Program-made: the position numbers and the translations under genes | Assembly (NCBI GenBank): GCA_030688735.1 | Contig: JAUYJC010000092.1 | Location: forward strand, 1 to 36,281 | Source: Deltaproteobacteria bacterium | GTDB lineage: Bacteria > Desulfobacterota > Binatia > UBA9968 | Direction: 5' to 3' | DNA: 36,281 nucleotides | Shown here: positions 26,115 to 35,125 of the stretch, in pieces | How the letters are laid out: every line of letters begins with the position of its first letter | How positions within the stretch are numbered: the first letter of the stretch is position 1 | The notes under the pieces: generated by a model | Database searches by the model: none | The model's input: only the letters and a program-made list of their open reading frames with translations | What the model was told of the DNA's origin: nothing

Positions 26115-27297
26115 AATGGCTGACTACCTTGCACAGGGCTTGAATCACATCTTCGACATCCTGGTCGCTCATGGCCGGAAACATCGGCAAGGACAAAATG
26201 ACCTCGTAGGCCGCTTCCGCCCTGGGACAGAGTCCGGGTCCGGTGCCGAAGCGCTCCCGATAAAAGCGGTGCAGGTACACCGGCAGATAATGGACGTTGA
26301 CACCGATCCCCTCGGCGCGCAGCGCGGCAAAGACCCGCCCGCGATCCGTGCTCAAGAAATCCGGCTCCAAGCGGACGACGTAGAGATGGTAGGCGGATTC
26401 CACGCCGGGACGAACCGTCACGGCGCGGACTCCGGCCATAGGGGAGAAGACTTTGTCGTAGCTCCGGGCGATGGCGCGGCGGCGGGCGACAAATTCCGAA
26501 ACCTTGGACAATTGGCTCAGACCGAGCGCGCACTGCAAGTCGCTCAGCCGGTAATTGTAACCGAGATCAACCATGTCGTAGAGCCAAGAGCCTTGTTTTT
26601 CGCGTTGGCAATGGTCGGAGGTGACTCCGTGGTTGCGAAAACTGCGCATTCGATACGCCGAATCAAAGCTTTCCGTCGTGATCATGCCGCCTTCGCCGGT
26701 GGTCATGGCTTTCACCGGATGGAGACTGAAGACATTCAAATCTGCCAGTGTTCCCACCGGGCGTCCCTTGTAGCTCCCGCCGAGCGAGTGGCAGGCATCG
26801 GCGACCAACGCCAGATCATGGCGCCCGGTGATTTCCCGCAGGGCATCGTAGTCACAGGGTTTGCCGGCGTAGTCCACGGCGATGACGGCGCGGGTGCGCG
26901 GCGTGGTTTTGGCTTTGACATCTTTGGGATCGATCAGCAGCGTGCGGGAATCAACGTCGGCGAAAACCGGTGTCGCGCCCTGATAGACGACGCAATTGGC
27001 GCTGGCGGCAAAGGTGAGCGCGGGAACGATCACTTCGTCGCCGAGGCCCACGCCGAGCGCGTGCATCGCCGCATGAAGCGCCGCGGTTCCGCTGCTCACG
27101 GCCACCGCTTCGCCGGCGCCCAGCGCCCGGGCGAAAGCCCGTTCGAATTCGCGGACCTTGGGGCCGGTAGTCAGCCAGTCCGATCGCAAGACTTCAACCA
27201 CCGACTGGATGTCGTGTTCGTCGATGGTCTGGCGGCCGTAAGGCAAGAGGGTTTTTCGAACCGGCGCGCCGCCGTCGATGGCCAATGCGCTATTCAT
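26071..27297 (-). CDS. pseC: UDP-4-amino-4,6-dideoxy-N-acetyl-beta-L-altrosamine transaminase PseC
   Basis: DegT/DnrJ/EryC1 fold: LLPYGRQTIDEHDIQSVVEVLRSDWLTTGPKVREFERAFA, NVFSLHPVKAMTTGEGGMITT; start at Met overlapping the pseB stop. Confidence 0.9.
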   Translation of the reverse strand: MNSALAIDGGAPVRKTLLPYGRQTIDEHDIQSVVEVLRSDWLTTGPKVREFERAFARALGAGEAVAVSSGTAALHAAMHALGVGLGDEVIVPALTFAASANCVVYQGATPVFADVDSRTLLIDPKDVKAKTTPRTRAVIAVDYAGKPCDYDALREITGRHDLALVADACHSLGGSYKGRPVGTLADLNVFSLHPVKAMTTGEGGMITTESFDSAYRMRSFRNHGVTSDHCQREKQGSWLYDMVDLGYNYRLSDLQCALGLSQLSKVSEFVARRRAIARSYDKVFSPMAGVRAVTVRPGVESAYHLYVVRLEPDFLSTDRGRVFAALRAEGIGVNVHYLPVYLHRFYRERFGTGPGLCPRAEAAYEVILSLPMFPAMSDQDVEDVIQALCKVVSHYAIDTRSAAVAATR

Positions 27298-28291
27298 GAC
27301 TTTCCACCAGACGTTGCAGCTCTTCCACCGAGAGCCAGCGGGAGTTGTTGTCGCTGCTGTAGCGAAACCCCTCCGGGCAGCGCTTGCCGCCGTTGCAGCC
27401 GGCGCGGCGGTTGCCGTTTGCGGCATGAGGACGAATGACGAAATAGTCGTCGTACTCCACCGTGTTGCGCGCGTCGTCTTCCGGCACCATGGTCTCGTGC
27501 AGTTTTTCGCCGGGCCGAACGCCGATGACGTCGAGGCGGCACTCCGGCGCGATGGCCCGCGCCAGGTCGACGATGTTCATGCTCGGAATCTTGGGCACGA
27601 AGACCTCGCCGCCGCGCATACGCTGGAGGCAATCCAAAACGAAGCCGACCGCCTGCTCGAGGGTGATCCAGAAGCGGGTCATCTTCGGATCGGTGACCGG
27701 CAGCACGCCGGTGGAGCGCAGTTGCTGAAAAAATGGAATGACGCTGCCGCGGCTCCCCATGACGTTGCCGTAGCGCACCACGCTGAACTTGGTGCCGTGG
27801 TGGCCGGAGTACCCGTTGGCGGCGACGAAGAGCTTGTCGGAACAAAGCTTGGTGGCGCCGTAGAGATTGATCGGATTGGCCGCCTTGTCCGTGCTCAGGG
27901 CGATCACCCGGTTTACGTTGCGGTCGATGGCTGCGTCGATGATGTTGGCGGCCCCCAGCACGTTGGTCTTGATGACTTCGATGGGATTGTATTCCGCCGT
28001 CGGGACCTGCTTGAGCGCGGCGGCGTGAATGACGATGTCGACGCCGTCCATGGCGCGGTAAAGGCGGTCGCGGTCGCGCACGTCGCCGATGAAGTAGCGC
28101 ATGCACGCGTAGCGCTGCTCGTTGAAGCGCTGGCCCATGTCGAATTGCTTGAGCTCGTCGCGGCTGAAGATGATCAACTTTTTGGGCGCGTGGTTCTTTA
28201 GGACCGTTTCGACGAACTGTTTTCCGAAGGAACCCGTACCGCCGGTCACCAAGACGACCTTGTCCTTGAGCACATCGTTGGGCATTTTCAT
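27290..28291 (-). CDS. pseB: UDP-N-acetylglucosamine 4,6-dehydratase (inverting) PseB
   Basis: KVVLVTGGTGSFGKQFVETVLKNHAPKKLIIFSRDELKQFDM, AALKQVPTAEYNPIEVIKTNVLGA, YGATKLCSDKLF; start trimmed from ORF track 28447. Confidence 0.92.
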   Translation of the reverse strand: MKMPNDVLKDKVVLVTGGTGSFGKQFVETVLKNHAPKKLIIFSRDELKQFDMGQRFNEQRYACMRYFIGDVRDRDRLYRAMDGVDIVIHAAALKQVPTAEYNPIEVIKTNVLGAANIIDAAIDRNVNRVIALSTDKAANPINLYGATKLCSDKLFVAANGYSGHHGTKFSVVRYGNVMGSRGSVIPFFQQLRSTGVLPVTDPKMTRFWITLEQAVGFVLDCLQRMRGGEVFVPKIPSMNIVDLARAIAPECRLDVIGVRPGEKLHETMVPEDDARNTVEYDDYFVIRPHAANGNRRAGCNGGKRCPEGFRYSSDNNSRWLSVEELQRLVESHE

Positions 28292-28493
28292 CGGCTTATC
28301 CTCGTCGTCACGCTTCCCCCTCAGCCGGCAAATCCGCACGGCAGCAAGCAAGACTCCTCCCGGTCGGACGGTGCCGTCAGGTTTTTGACGACCGGTCTGG
28401 AAATTGACGCGCAAATCGGCATAGACCGTCGATTTACGAACTCGCATCGCAGGAAATGCAAAGGGTGAGCCAGCGTTTCATCCCGAGGTTCGG

Positions 28494-30734
28494 CTAAACT
28501 GGGTTTTCGCTGGCTCGGGTAATATCGCCGCGGGGAAGCCAGAGACGGAAGCGAGATCCTTTGCCGAGTTCGCTTTCAAGGCTGATCTTGCCGCCCAGAA
28601 GTTCCAGCATCCGGCGCGACAAATGGAGTCCCAGCCCCAGGCCTTCGTAACGCCGGTTGTCTTCTTCTTCCACCTGGCGAAAATCGTCGAAGATGATTTT
28701 TTGATATTCCGGATCGATGCCGATGCCGCTGTCCTCGACGATGATCTCCACGCCGTCCTGGCTGGGGGCGGCGTTGAGGACGATCTTTCCCTGTTGGGTA
28801 AATTTTGCCGCATTGTCGAGAATATGACCGAGAATCTGCGACAGCCGCGGGCGATCCGAGACGACCGCAATGGGTTCGTCACTGTAACGGCCCTCGAAGA
28901 TTATCGGTTTGTCGCCGATCAAATTCCCCATCTGCTGCGAGACCTCGGTGAGGAACTCTGTGAAGTCGAAGGAGTCGTGATGGAATATAAATGTTCCGGC
29001 GTCGAGTTGAGAAATTTCCAGAATTTGGGTGATCCGAGTAATCAGGCCGTTGGCCTGCTTGATGATCTTCGCCGCGGCATCGGACAACTCGGCGGGCAGC
29101 GGGCCGAACACCTGCTCCGCGATGAGGCTCGCGTATCCGGTGATGACGAAGAGCGGGCTGCGCAGCTCGTGGGACATCGTGGCGAGGAATCGGGACTTGA
29201 CGTGCAGCGCTTCCTCGAGCTTGCGGTTGAGCTCCGCCAGCGTTTTTACCCGATCTTCGGCTTCGCGGTAAAGGCGCGCGTTCTCCAGCGCCACCGCCAC
29301 GAAATCGGCGAAAGCCTTGGCCATCGCAGTCTCGCGCGCCGTCCAGCGCCGTTGCGCCCGCGCATGCAACCCGAGCACCGCGAGCCTATTGCCGGCCCAG
29401 TCCACCGGTAAAAATAGATGGGCGCGAAAACCGACCGCCTTGAAGAATTCCTTTTCCCATGACGCAGCGGCTTTCTCGATGTCCGGCAGCACCATCATCT
29501 CGCCCATCTTGGCCACCCAGCCCGAAAGGCTCCGCTCCATCGGGGCGATCTTTCCCCTGAGCTCGTTCAGACCCGCGGCGCCGGCGATCTCCAACCCATT
29601 GTCCCGCGGCAAGAAAAGATGCGCCGCCTCGACATTGAGCAGCATCGTCGCTTGCCCCACGATATTGGGATAGATGTCGTCCAGGCCGGCGAGGAGCGAG
29701 AGCTGCTTGCCCGCTTCCATGACGCGGGCAAAGGCTTCGGCGTCGGCCGATTGCATGAAATCCGCGGAGGATTTCCCGTCGGCCTTGGCGGGTATGGATT
29801 TGACCGGCACAACGGCAGAACGGCCGGCGGGATGTTCTGCTTGTCCTTCGCGCTGACCGCGTAGCAACCTGGAATTAGATGACACGTCGATTATTTTGCG
29901 GAACTCTTCGACTTCGGACATGACGCACTCGCTGAGTTCCCGGCAATCCGCCTCCTGCAACTGGAGAAAGGCCCAGACGGCGTCATCAACGGCGTAATAA
30001 TTATCTTCGATGCCGTGACCGATCGGCGAGCCATGCGCCAGGACGTCCGCGACGTGAACGATGGCAACGGTCTTGTGAACCCGGGCATCCACCTCCTCAG
30101 GCAAAGCGTGCGGCTGATGGTGATATTCGATGGTTTGGATCAGCAACGGCGGCAGATTCCAGCGCTGCGCCACTACGGCCCCGGCGCTCTGATGGTCCAC
30201 TCCGAAGACGTTGCGCTCGGTTTCCAGCAAACTGACTTTTTCGCTCCACGCTTTCATCACCGCTTCGAGAAATTCAGTCTTGAAATATCGGTAGAAAAGC
30301 GCCTGCCCCATGTCGTGGAGCAGGCCCGCGACAAAGGCCTCCTCAGGCGCGGGATAACGGATGCGCCGGGCGATTTGCCTCGCCCAACAGGCGCAGCTCA
30401 TGGAGTGCTCCCACAAATCGCGCAACGTCAAGATCGCGCCGTCGTCGGGAGCATTTGAAGTAAAAGTATTGAGCGCCAAGGCGAGCGAGAAAATGGTGTC
30501 GAAACCGAGCACGGGAACCGCCTGGGCGACGGTGGTCACCGGGCGAGCTTGACCGTAGTAAGGGGAATTGGCGATTTTCAGCAAGCGCGCGGTAAATCCC
30601 TGGTCTTGGGCGATGAGCTTGGCGATCTCTCGCGCCCCCGCGCGCTCCTCCCGCGCCAACTCCAGGATCTTGATGACCACCGGCGAAAACGGCAGCTCGG
30701 TGACGCGCTCAAACAATCTATCAACGCGGTGCAT
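28494..30734 (-). CDS. HDOD-GAF-histidine kinase
   Basis: N-terminal HDOD (LPFSPVVIKILELA ... IAQDQGFTARLLKIANSPYYGQ), GAF-like middle, HisKA SRFLATMSHELRSPLFVITGY and HATPase (DNAAKFT ... VEDSGIGIDPEYQKIIFDDFRQ); no receiver domain. Confidence 0.88.
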   Translation of the reverse strand: MHRVDRLFERVTELPFSPVVIKILELAREERAGAREIAKLIAQDQGFTARLLKIANSPYYGQARPVTTVAQAVPVLGFDTIFSLALALNTFTSNAPDDGAILTLRDLWEHSMSCACWARQIARRIRYPAPEEAFVAGLLHDMGQALFYRYFKTEFLEAVMKAWSEKVSLLETERNVFGVDHQSAGAVVAQRWNLPPLLIQTIEYHHQPHALPEEVDARVHKTVAIVHVADVLAHGSPIGHGIEDNYYAVDDAVWAFLQLQEADCRELSECVMSEVEEFRKIIDVSSNSRLLRGQREGQAEHPAGRSAVVPVKSIPAKADGKSSADFMQSADAEAFARVMEAGKQLSLLAGLDDIYPNIVGQATMLLNVEAAHLFLPRDNGLEIAGAAGLNELRGKIAPMERSLSGWVAKMGEMMVLPDIEKAAASWEKEFFKAVGFRAHLFLPVDWAGNRLAVLGLHARAQRRWTARETAMAKAFADFVAVALENARLYREAEDRVKTLAELNRKLEEALHVKSRFLATMSHELRSPLFVITGYASLIAEQVFGPLPAELSDAAAKIIKQANGLITRITQILEISQLDAGTFIFHHDSFDFTEFLTEVSQQMGNLIGDKPIIFEGRYSDEPIAVVSDRPRLSQILGHILDNAAKFTQQGKIVLNAAPSQDGVEIIVEDSGIGIDPEYQKIIFDDFRQVEEEDNRRYEGLGLGLHLSRRMLELLGGKISLESELGKGSRFRLWLPRGDITRASENPV

Positions 30735-30782
30735 AGGTTCCTCAGAATAAAAATCGCCATTTCGCCGACTTTCTTAAAAAGA

Positions 30783-30970
30783 AGGATATTCAGGCTTCTG
30801 TGTGGCTAACCGGCCAACGCTATTTCAGTGCAAGGACTCGGAAATTGCACCGCGGAGAGTCTGTCCTGAGCTTGTCGAAGGACGCTGAGGTCGCGGAGAA
30901 AGGGGAGTAGAAAATAACCTCTGTGAACTCTGCGTCTCTGTGGTGAATAGTCTTTCACAGTAATCCCGGA
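30783..30970 (-). repeat. Dispersed repeat copy B (inverted relative to copy A)
   Basis: Reverse complement ttccgggattactgtgaaagactattcacc ... ctccgcggtgcaatttccgagtccttgcactgaaatagcgttgg ... agaagcctgaatatcc aligns with 13808-13990. Confidence 0.85.
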
Positions 30971-31049
30971 AGACCAAAAAGAAGAAGCGGTTGGGAATCC
31001 CGCGGTGGCGCACCATCGAAAGCGCAGGATGGCGCCGGATTGTGGATCC

Positions 31050-31129
31050 CCACGGGCAAGCCCGTGGCACTGCCAGCGCGCCCGCGGGGCGGAATCCTGA
31101 GTAAGAGCCCCCGGCCAAGGCCGGGGCTC
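31050..31129. repeat. Two adjacent strong palindromes
   Basis: CCACGGGC-aa-GCCCGTGG (31050-31067) and gagcccccggccaaggccggggctc (31105-31129). Confidence 0.7.
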
Positions 31130-31154
31130 GCACCGAAGGGTCGGGGCGGCGGTC

Positions 31155-31592
31155 TCAAGGCGGCAAACTGATCTTTGGGCTCGCTCTTGAACGCCCGATG
31201 CGCCCGCACCGGTAGCCTTGGCGGCGCACGCCGGCATCGAAATCGGGATGTTGATTCATCCTTTGCCACAGCCGCAGGCCGCCGCGAATATAGCGCGGGT
31301 CCAGTCCCAAGAAAGCACAGATATTCTCAAACGAGAAAATCCAATCCTTCTCGCCGCCAAAGAGCCAGCGCTCGGCGTCGCGGAATTCGCCGAGGTCCGG
31401 GTTGCCGTCAGCACCGGCAAAGCGCTGAAAACAATTGACGGCATCTTCCATAATCATCGTCATCAGGCGAATCTCGGGCTCCAGTGCCGCGGGGTAACAC
31501 GCGCCGGCGGAATATTGAATGGAAAGGTCCTCGCCGGGCCATGCATCCGGGACCGACGACGAATCGATCTCTGCGGCGGCGGCTTTTGACAT
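31155..31592 (-). CDS. Conserved-looking hypothetical protein
   Basis: 145 aa ORF, ribosome-binding site aaggaag, 29 bp downstream of fliW; motif AERWLFGGEKDWIFSFENICAFLGLDPRYIRGGLRLWQ. Confidence 0.65.
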   Translation of the reverse strand: MSKAAAAEIDSSSVPDAWPGEDLSIQYSAGACYPAALEPEIRLMTMIMEDAVNCFQRFAGADGNPDLGEFRDAERWLFGGEKDWIFSFENICAFLGLDPRYIRGGLRLWQRMNQHPDFDAGVRRQGYRCGRIGRSRASPKISLPP

Positions 31593-31621
31593 GGCGAATC
31601 TTCCTTAAGCGACACCGGCGG

Positions 31622-32131
31622 TCAGCAGGAACGCATCAAATCCTCGGCGGCCTCCGGTCTGAGCAACGGATAGCGCAGGGGTTGATCCTCCAATACCAAC
31701 TGCGCGCCGAGCGCGGATATCGGGTTGAGGATCAGCGGCCCTTGCAAATTGATGCTGATCTCTTCAAGTTTTTCGCGCACGCTGACGATTAATAACGGAA
31801 ACAAATCCTCGGGGGCGCGCGCGCCGAGGGCCGCCAGGAGTTCGGCGCTCCTGGGAAAACGATAGTCGAGACCCATGGAGGCCGGGTGAATCAACGGGAA
31901 CGTCAGCTCATGACCCACCGCGTTGAGCAGCAGGAACGGCGATTCGCTGCCGTCGCCCGGCTCGAAGGGCTCGATCTTGTAATGCCGGCAAGCCGGGAAG
32001 CCGAGCAGGCCGGCGGGGAAGAAAAGCTCCTTGTCCTGGAGCCCGAGGGCGGTAAGACGGTCCACGGCGGCCCCCGCCGGGTTACTTATCAGGTTCGCCG
32101 GGCTTTTTGCTTTGTAATCGTTTGAGAGCAT
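31622..32131 (-). CDS. fliW: Flagellar assembly factor FliW
   Basis: [27 protein letters not shown] ... [17 protein letters not shown] ... [14 protein letters not shown] at 32131 overlaps csrA by 50 bp, GTG at 32065 is an alternative start. Confidence 0.85.
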   Translation of the reverse strand: MLSNDYKAKSPANLISNPAGAAVDRLTALGLQDKELFFPAGLLGFPACRHYKIEPFEPGDGSESPFLLLNAVGHELTFPLIHPASMGLDYRFPRSAELLAALGARAPEDLFPLLIVSVREKLEEISINLQGPLILNPISALGAQLVLEDQPLRYPLLRPEAAEDLMRSC

Positions 32132-32339
32132 CTGCTAGTTTCCTCCCTGAATCGGGAACGTTGGCGGCGGCGCGATTTTCTTCTTGCATCGCCTTGTAAA
32201 TTTCCTCCCGCAGCACCCGCACTTCCCGTGGCGCGGTGATGCCGAGCCGGACCTGGCTGCCGCTGATGGCGGCGATGGTGATCGTGATATCATCGCCGAT
32301 GGTGACGCTTTCCCCGGGTCGGCGGCTTAGGATTAACAT
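32082..32339 (-). CDS. csrA: Carbon storage regulator CsrA
   Basis: [48 protein letters not shown]. Confidence 0.97.
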   Translation of the reverse strand: MLILSRRPGESVTIGDDITITIAAISGSQVRLGITAPREVRVLREEIYKAMQEENRAAANVPDSGRKLADALKRLQSKKPGEPDK

Positions 32340-32348
32340 CGTCCACCG

Positions 32349-33716
32349 TTAGCTGAGATAGTCGAGCAGGCTCGGCTGGATGATCTGGGACGCCGATTGG
32401 ATGGCCGCTTGAAAGGCCTGCTGATAGCGGGCGAAATCGGAATAGGCCACCAGCACGTCGGCGTCTTCGATCTGGGAGCGTTGCGCCAGGGTGCGGTCTT
32501 TCAACATGCCCGCCGCATCCCCCGCCACCTTGGCGCTGTTTAAGCGCGCGCCCAACTCGGCGCGAAAGGTTAAGACCTGATCGATGGCGGCGTCGAGCCG
32601 GCCGAGCTGCGCGTGCAGTCCATTGGTATTGGTTTGCGCCAGCTTGAGCACGGCGGACGGCGCGGCCAACTGGGTGGAGCCGGCAAAGCTCAGATCGGCG
32701 GTCGCGATGGTGATATCGGCGGCGCCGTCGGCGAGTCCGGTCAGCGTGATATCCGTCAGCGTGCTGCCGGCGGCATTGAACGTGCCGTCGGCGTTGAATT
32801 CCAGGGTGCCTTGCGGCGCCACCTGATAGAGATTGCCGGGCGTGCCGCCGGTGATTTCATCGGAGTCGGCGACGACGCGATATTGGAACGTGGTGGCGCC
32901 GGTCTTGGCGAACAGAAAAGTCAAATTATGGGCTTGGCCGATGGCGTCGAAAACCGTCACGACGGTGGAAAAATTCGCTTCGCCGAGAAACGTCGCCGGC
33001 GGCGCTTCCGTACCGACGGCATCGGCCAGGGAGAATCCGCTTCCCGCCGCGATACCGTCATCGAGATTGACGCCGAGGGTGATTGCGTTGGCAGCGGCGC
33101 CACCGTCGAGCACCGCCTCCAAGTCCTGGAACACATCGAAGATGCCTTGGCCGCCCACTACCCCCGCGCCTTGAAAGACCGCGCTCCCTTGCAGATTGAT
33201 CGGCAGAGTGCTCGTCGGATTGGTTTGAATCGTGATCTCACCGTTGTCGCCGAGATAATCTACGCGGGCCGCCCCCTCCACAAACGGCGCCGAGCCGTTG
33301 AGAAATCCGCCGAACAGGAAGCGGTTCTCCACTTTGGTGTTGGCCTCGGCGCGGACCTGGAGAAAAATCTGATGGATCTCTCTGGCGGCCGCATGCCGTT
33401 CAGTCGCCGAATTGGTGTCGTTGACCATCGCCAGCGCGAGCTCTTTAGTGCGCGTCAACGCTTCGGTGACGTCGCCGAGCACCGAGTCCGCCTGATCGAG
33501 GAAGGGCGTGCCGTAGTCGATGTTGCGCTGATATTGAGCCAGGGACTCCTCGAAACCGCGTAGCCGCATGGCCCGGCTGGCGCCGACCGGATCGTCGGAC
33601 AGGTGGTTGATACGCCGGCCCGAAGTCACGATTTCTTGGGCGCGGGCGACGCGCTGGTAGGCGCGTTGCAACCCTTCGGCGACTTGCCGTGCGATGGTTT
33701 GTGACGTTACGCGCAC
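32349..33716 (-). CDS. flgL: Flagellar hook-filament junction protein FlgL with a FlaE-like insertion
   Basis: N-term MRVTSQTIARQVAEGLQRAYQRVARAQEIVTSGRRINHLSDDPVGASRAMRLR; C-term IEDADVLVAYSDFARYQQAFQAAIQSASQIIQPSLLDYL; central FSTVVTVFDAIGQAHNLTFLFAKTG. Confidence 0.92.
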   Translation of the reverse strand: MRVTSQTIARQVAEGLQRAYQRVARAQEIVTSGRRINHLSDDPVGASRAMRLRGFEESLAQYQRNIDYGTPFLDQADSVLGDVTEALTRTKELALAMVNDTNSATERHAAAREIHQIFLQVRAEANTKVENRFLFGGFLNGSAPFVEGAARVDYLGDNGEITIQTNPTSTLPINLQGSAVFQGAGVVGGQGIFDVFQDLEAVLDGGAAANAITLGVNLDDGIAAGSGFSLADAVGTEAPPATFLGEANFSTVVTVFDAIGQAHNLTFLFAKTGATTFQYRVVADSDEITGGTPGNLYQVAPQGTLEFNADGTFNAAGSTLTDITLTGLADGAADITIATADLSFAGSTQLAAPSAVLKLAQTNTNGLHAQLGRLDAAIDQVLTFRAELGARLNSAKVAGDAAGMLKDRTLAQRSQIEDADVLVAYSDFARYQQAFQAAIQSASQIIQPSLLDYLS

Positions 33717-33718
33717 CG

Positions 33719-35116
33719 CTACCTCACCATATCCAATAAGGATTGATAGAGATCGTCGGCGGTGCGCACCAGCATGGAGGAAGCTTGGAAGGCGCGCTGG
33801 AACTGGATCAGCTTGGTCATTTCTTCATCGATATTGACGCCGGATGCCGACTCCCGCCGCGCCTGGGTCTGGGCCAGCAGCGCCTGATGAAAATCGAGCC
33901 GGGCCTGGGCCTTCTGCGCTTGCGCGCCGACGTCGCCGACCAATCCGAGCAAGCTGTCTTGCAGCGTCAGTCCGCCGAGCGCGGCGAAGTTCGTCGTTTG
34001 CAAACCGACCAACGCCTGCGCATTGCGGTTGTCTCCCGGAACGGCGCCGGCTGCGGCCGCCGCCGCAATCAGCCGCGGATCGGCGCTGATAGCGGCAGCG
34101 ACGTGGACATTGGCCGCGGCGCCGGCCGGGGTCGCCAGCGAGGTAAAAAACTCCCCCCCGGCCCCGCCGGTCAAGTCGAAGCCCAGCGCATGCTGCGCGT
34201 TGATTTCGTCGATCAGTGTTTTCGCGAATTGATCGAGCCGATCGATCAGATCCTGCGTTGTGACATCGCGCATATTTAAGATCGCGCCCATCTTGCCAGC
34301 GGTGAACTGCGCGCTGGCATCGAAGTTCAGGCCGTCGGGGGACCGATAGATGATCGTGTGCAGCCCGTTAGCGTTCAACGTGTCGCTCTGGAGCGAAGCA
34401 AAGCGGGCTCCGCCCACGAGCATCAATCCGCCCGCGATCACGTTCACCTGCCCATCGAAGTCTTCACGCACCGTTGCGCCGGTGAGACTCGTTAGCTCCT
34501 GCAATAAGGTTTGCCTCTGGTCACGAAAATCGTTGGCCGGCTCGCCGGTGGTTTCGGTGGTGGAGATTTGCGTATTCAAGGCCGCGATCTGTTCGGCCAA
34601 CAGGTTCACGCGCGTGCTTGAGCCGCGCAGTTCCTCATCAAGGTTCTGCTGGACGGAGGTCAGGCTTTGGCGGGTTTGCGCCAGACTCGCTCCCAAAGCT
34701 CCAGCCTTGCCGATGACGCTCACGCGCTCGGTCAAACCGGCCGGATTGTTGGCCAGGTCGGATAGCGCGCTGAAAAACGCGCTCAGCGCGGAGTCGATGC
34801 CGCCCGAGGTCGGGAAAATTTCCTGGATGCTCGCTAGCGCCTGGCTCTGAGCACCGCTGAAACCCAGGGTGCCGTTAAGGCTCAGCAGCTCGGCCTCGGC
34901 AAATCGGTCGACGATCCTCTGGACCGAGGTGGCTTCAACGCCCTGTCCCAATATGACGCCACCCTCGAAGGAAGGATGCGCGGATGCCAGATCGACCCGT
35001 TGCCGGGAAAATCCCGGCGTGGCAACGTTGGCCAGATTGTGTCCGGTCGTTTGAATCGCCAGCTGCTGGGCCTTCATCGCCTGCGCGGCGATGGACAGAG
35101 TCGAAGTGATCCCCAT
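33719..35116 (-). CDS. flgK: Flagellar hook-associated protein FlgK
   Basis: MGITSTLSIAAQAMKAQQLAIQTTGHNLANVATPGFSRQRVDL; C-term VNIDEEMTKLIQFQRAFQASSMLVRTADDLYQSLLDMV. Confidence 0.95.
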   Translation of the reverse strand: MGITSTLSIAAQAMKAQQLAIQTTGHNLANVATPGFSRQRVDLASAHPSFEGGVILGQGVEATSVQRIVDRFAEAELLSLNGTLGFSGAQSQALASIQEIFPTSGGIDSALSAFFSALSDLANNPAGLTERVSVIGKAGALGASLAQTRQSLTSVQQNLDEELRGSSTRVNLLAEQIAALNTQISTTETTGEPANDFRDQRQTLLQELTSLTGATVREDFDGQVNVIAGGLMLVGGARFASLQSDTLNANGLHTIIYRSPDGLNFDASAQFTAGKMGAILNMRDVTTQDLIDRLDQFAKTLIDEINAQHALGFDLTGGAGGEFFTSLATPAGAAANVHVAAAISADPRLIAAAAAAGAVPGDNRNAQALVGLQTTNFAALGGLTLQDSLLGLVGDVGAQAQKAQARLDFHQALLAQTQARRESASGVNIDEEMTKLIQFQRAFQASSMLVRTADDLYQSLLDMVR

Positions 35117-35125
35117 AAGAAGATT

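Noticed and set aside
25876-27438. 520-aa plus-strand ORF antisense to pseC/pseG
   Set aside because: Overlaps two clear Pse pathway genes on the opposite strand; low-complexity His/Arg-rich translation typical of antisense frames in GC-rich DNA.
27278-28201. 307-aa plus-strand ORF antisense to pseB
   Set aside because: Val/Asp/His-rich mirror translation of pseB; no own RBS or domain support.
30806-31269. Minus ORFs of 102-143 aa downstream of the hypothetical gene
   Set aside because: Translations of repeat copy B and adjacent palindromes (for example LRQAQDRLSAVQFPSPCTEIALAG).
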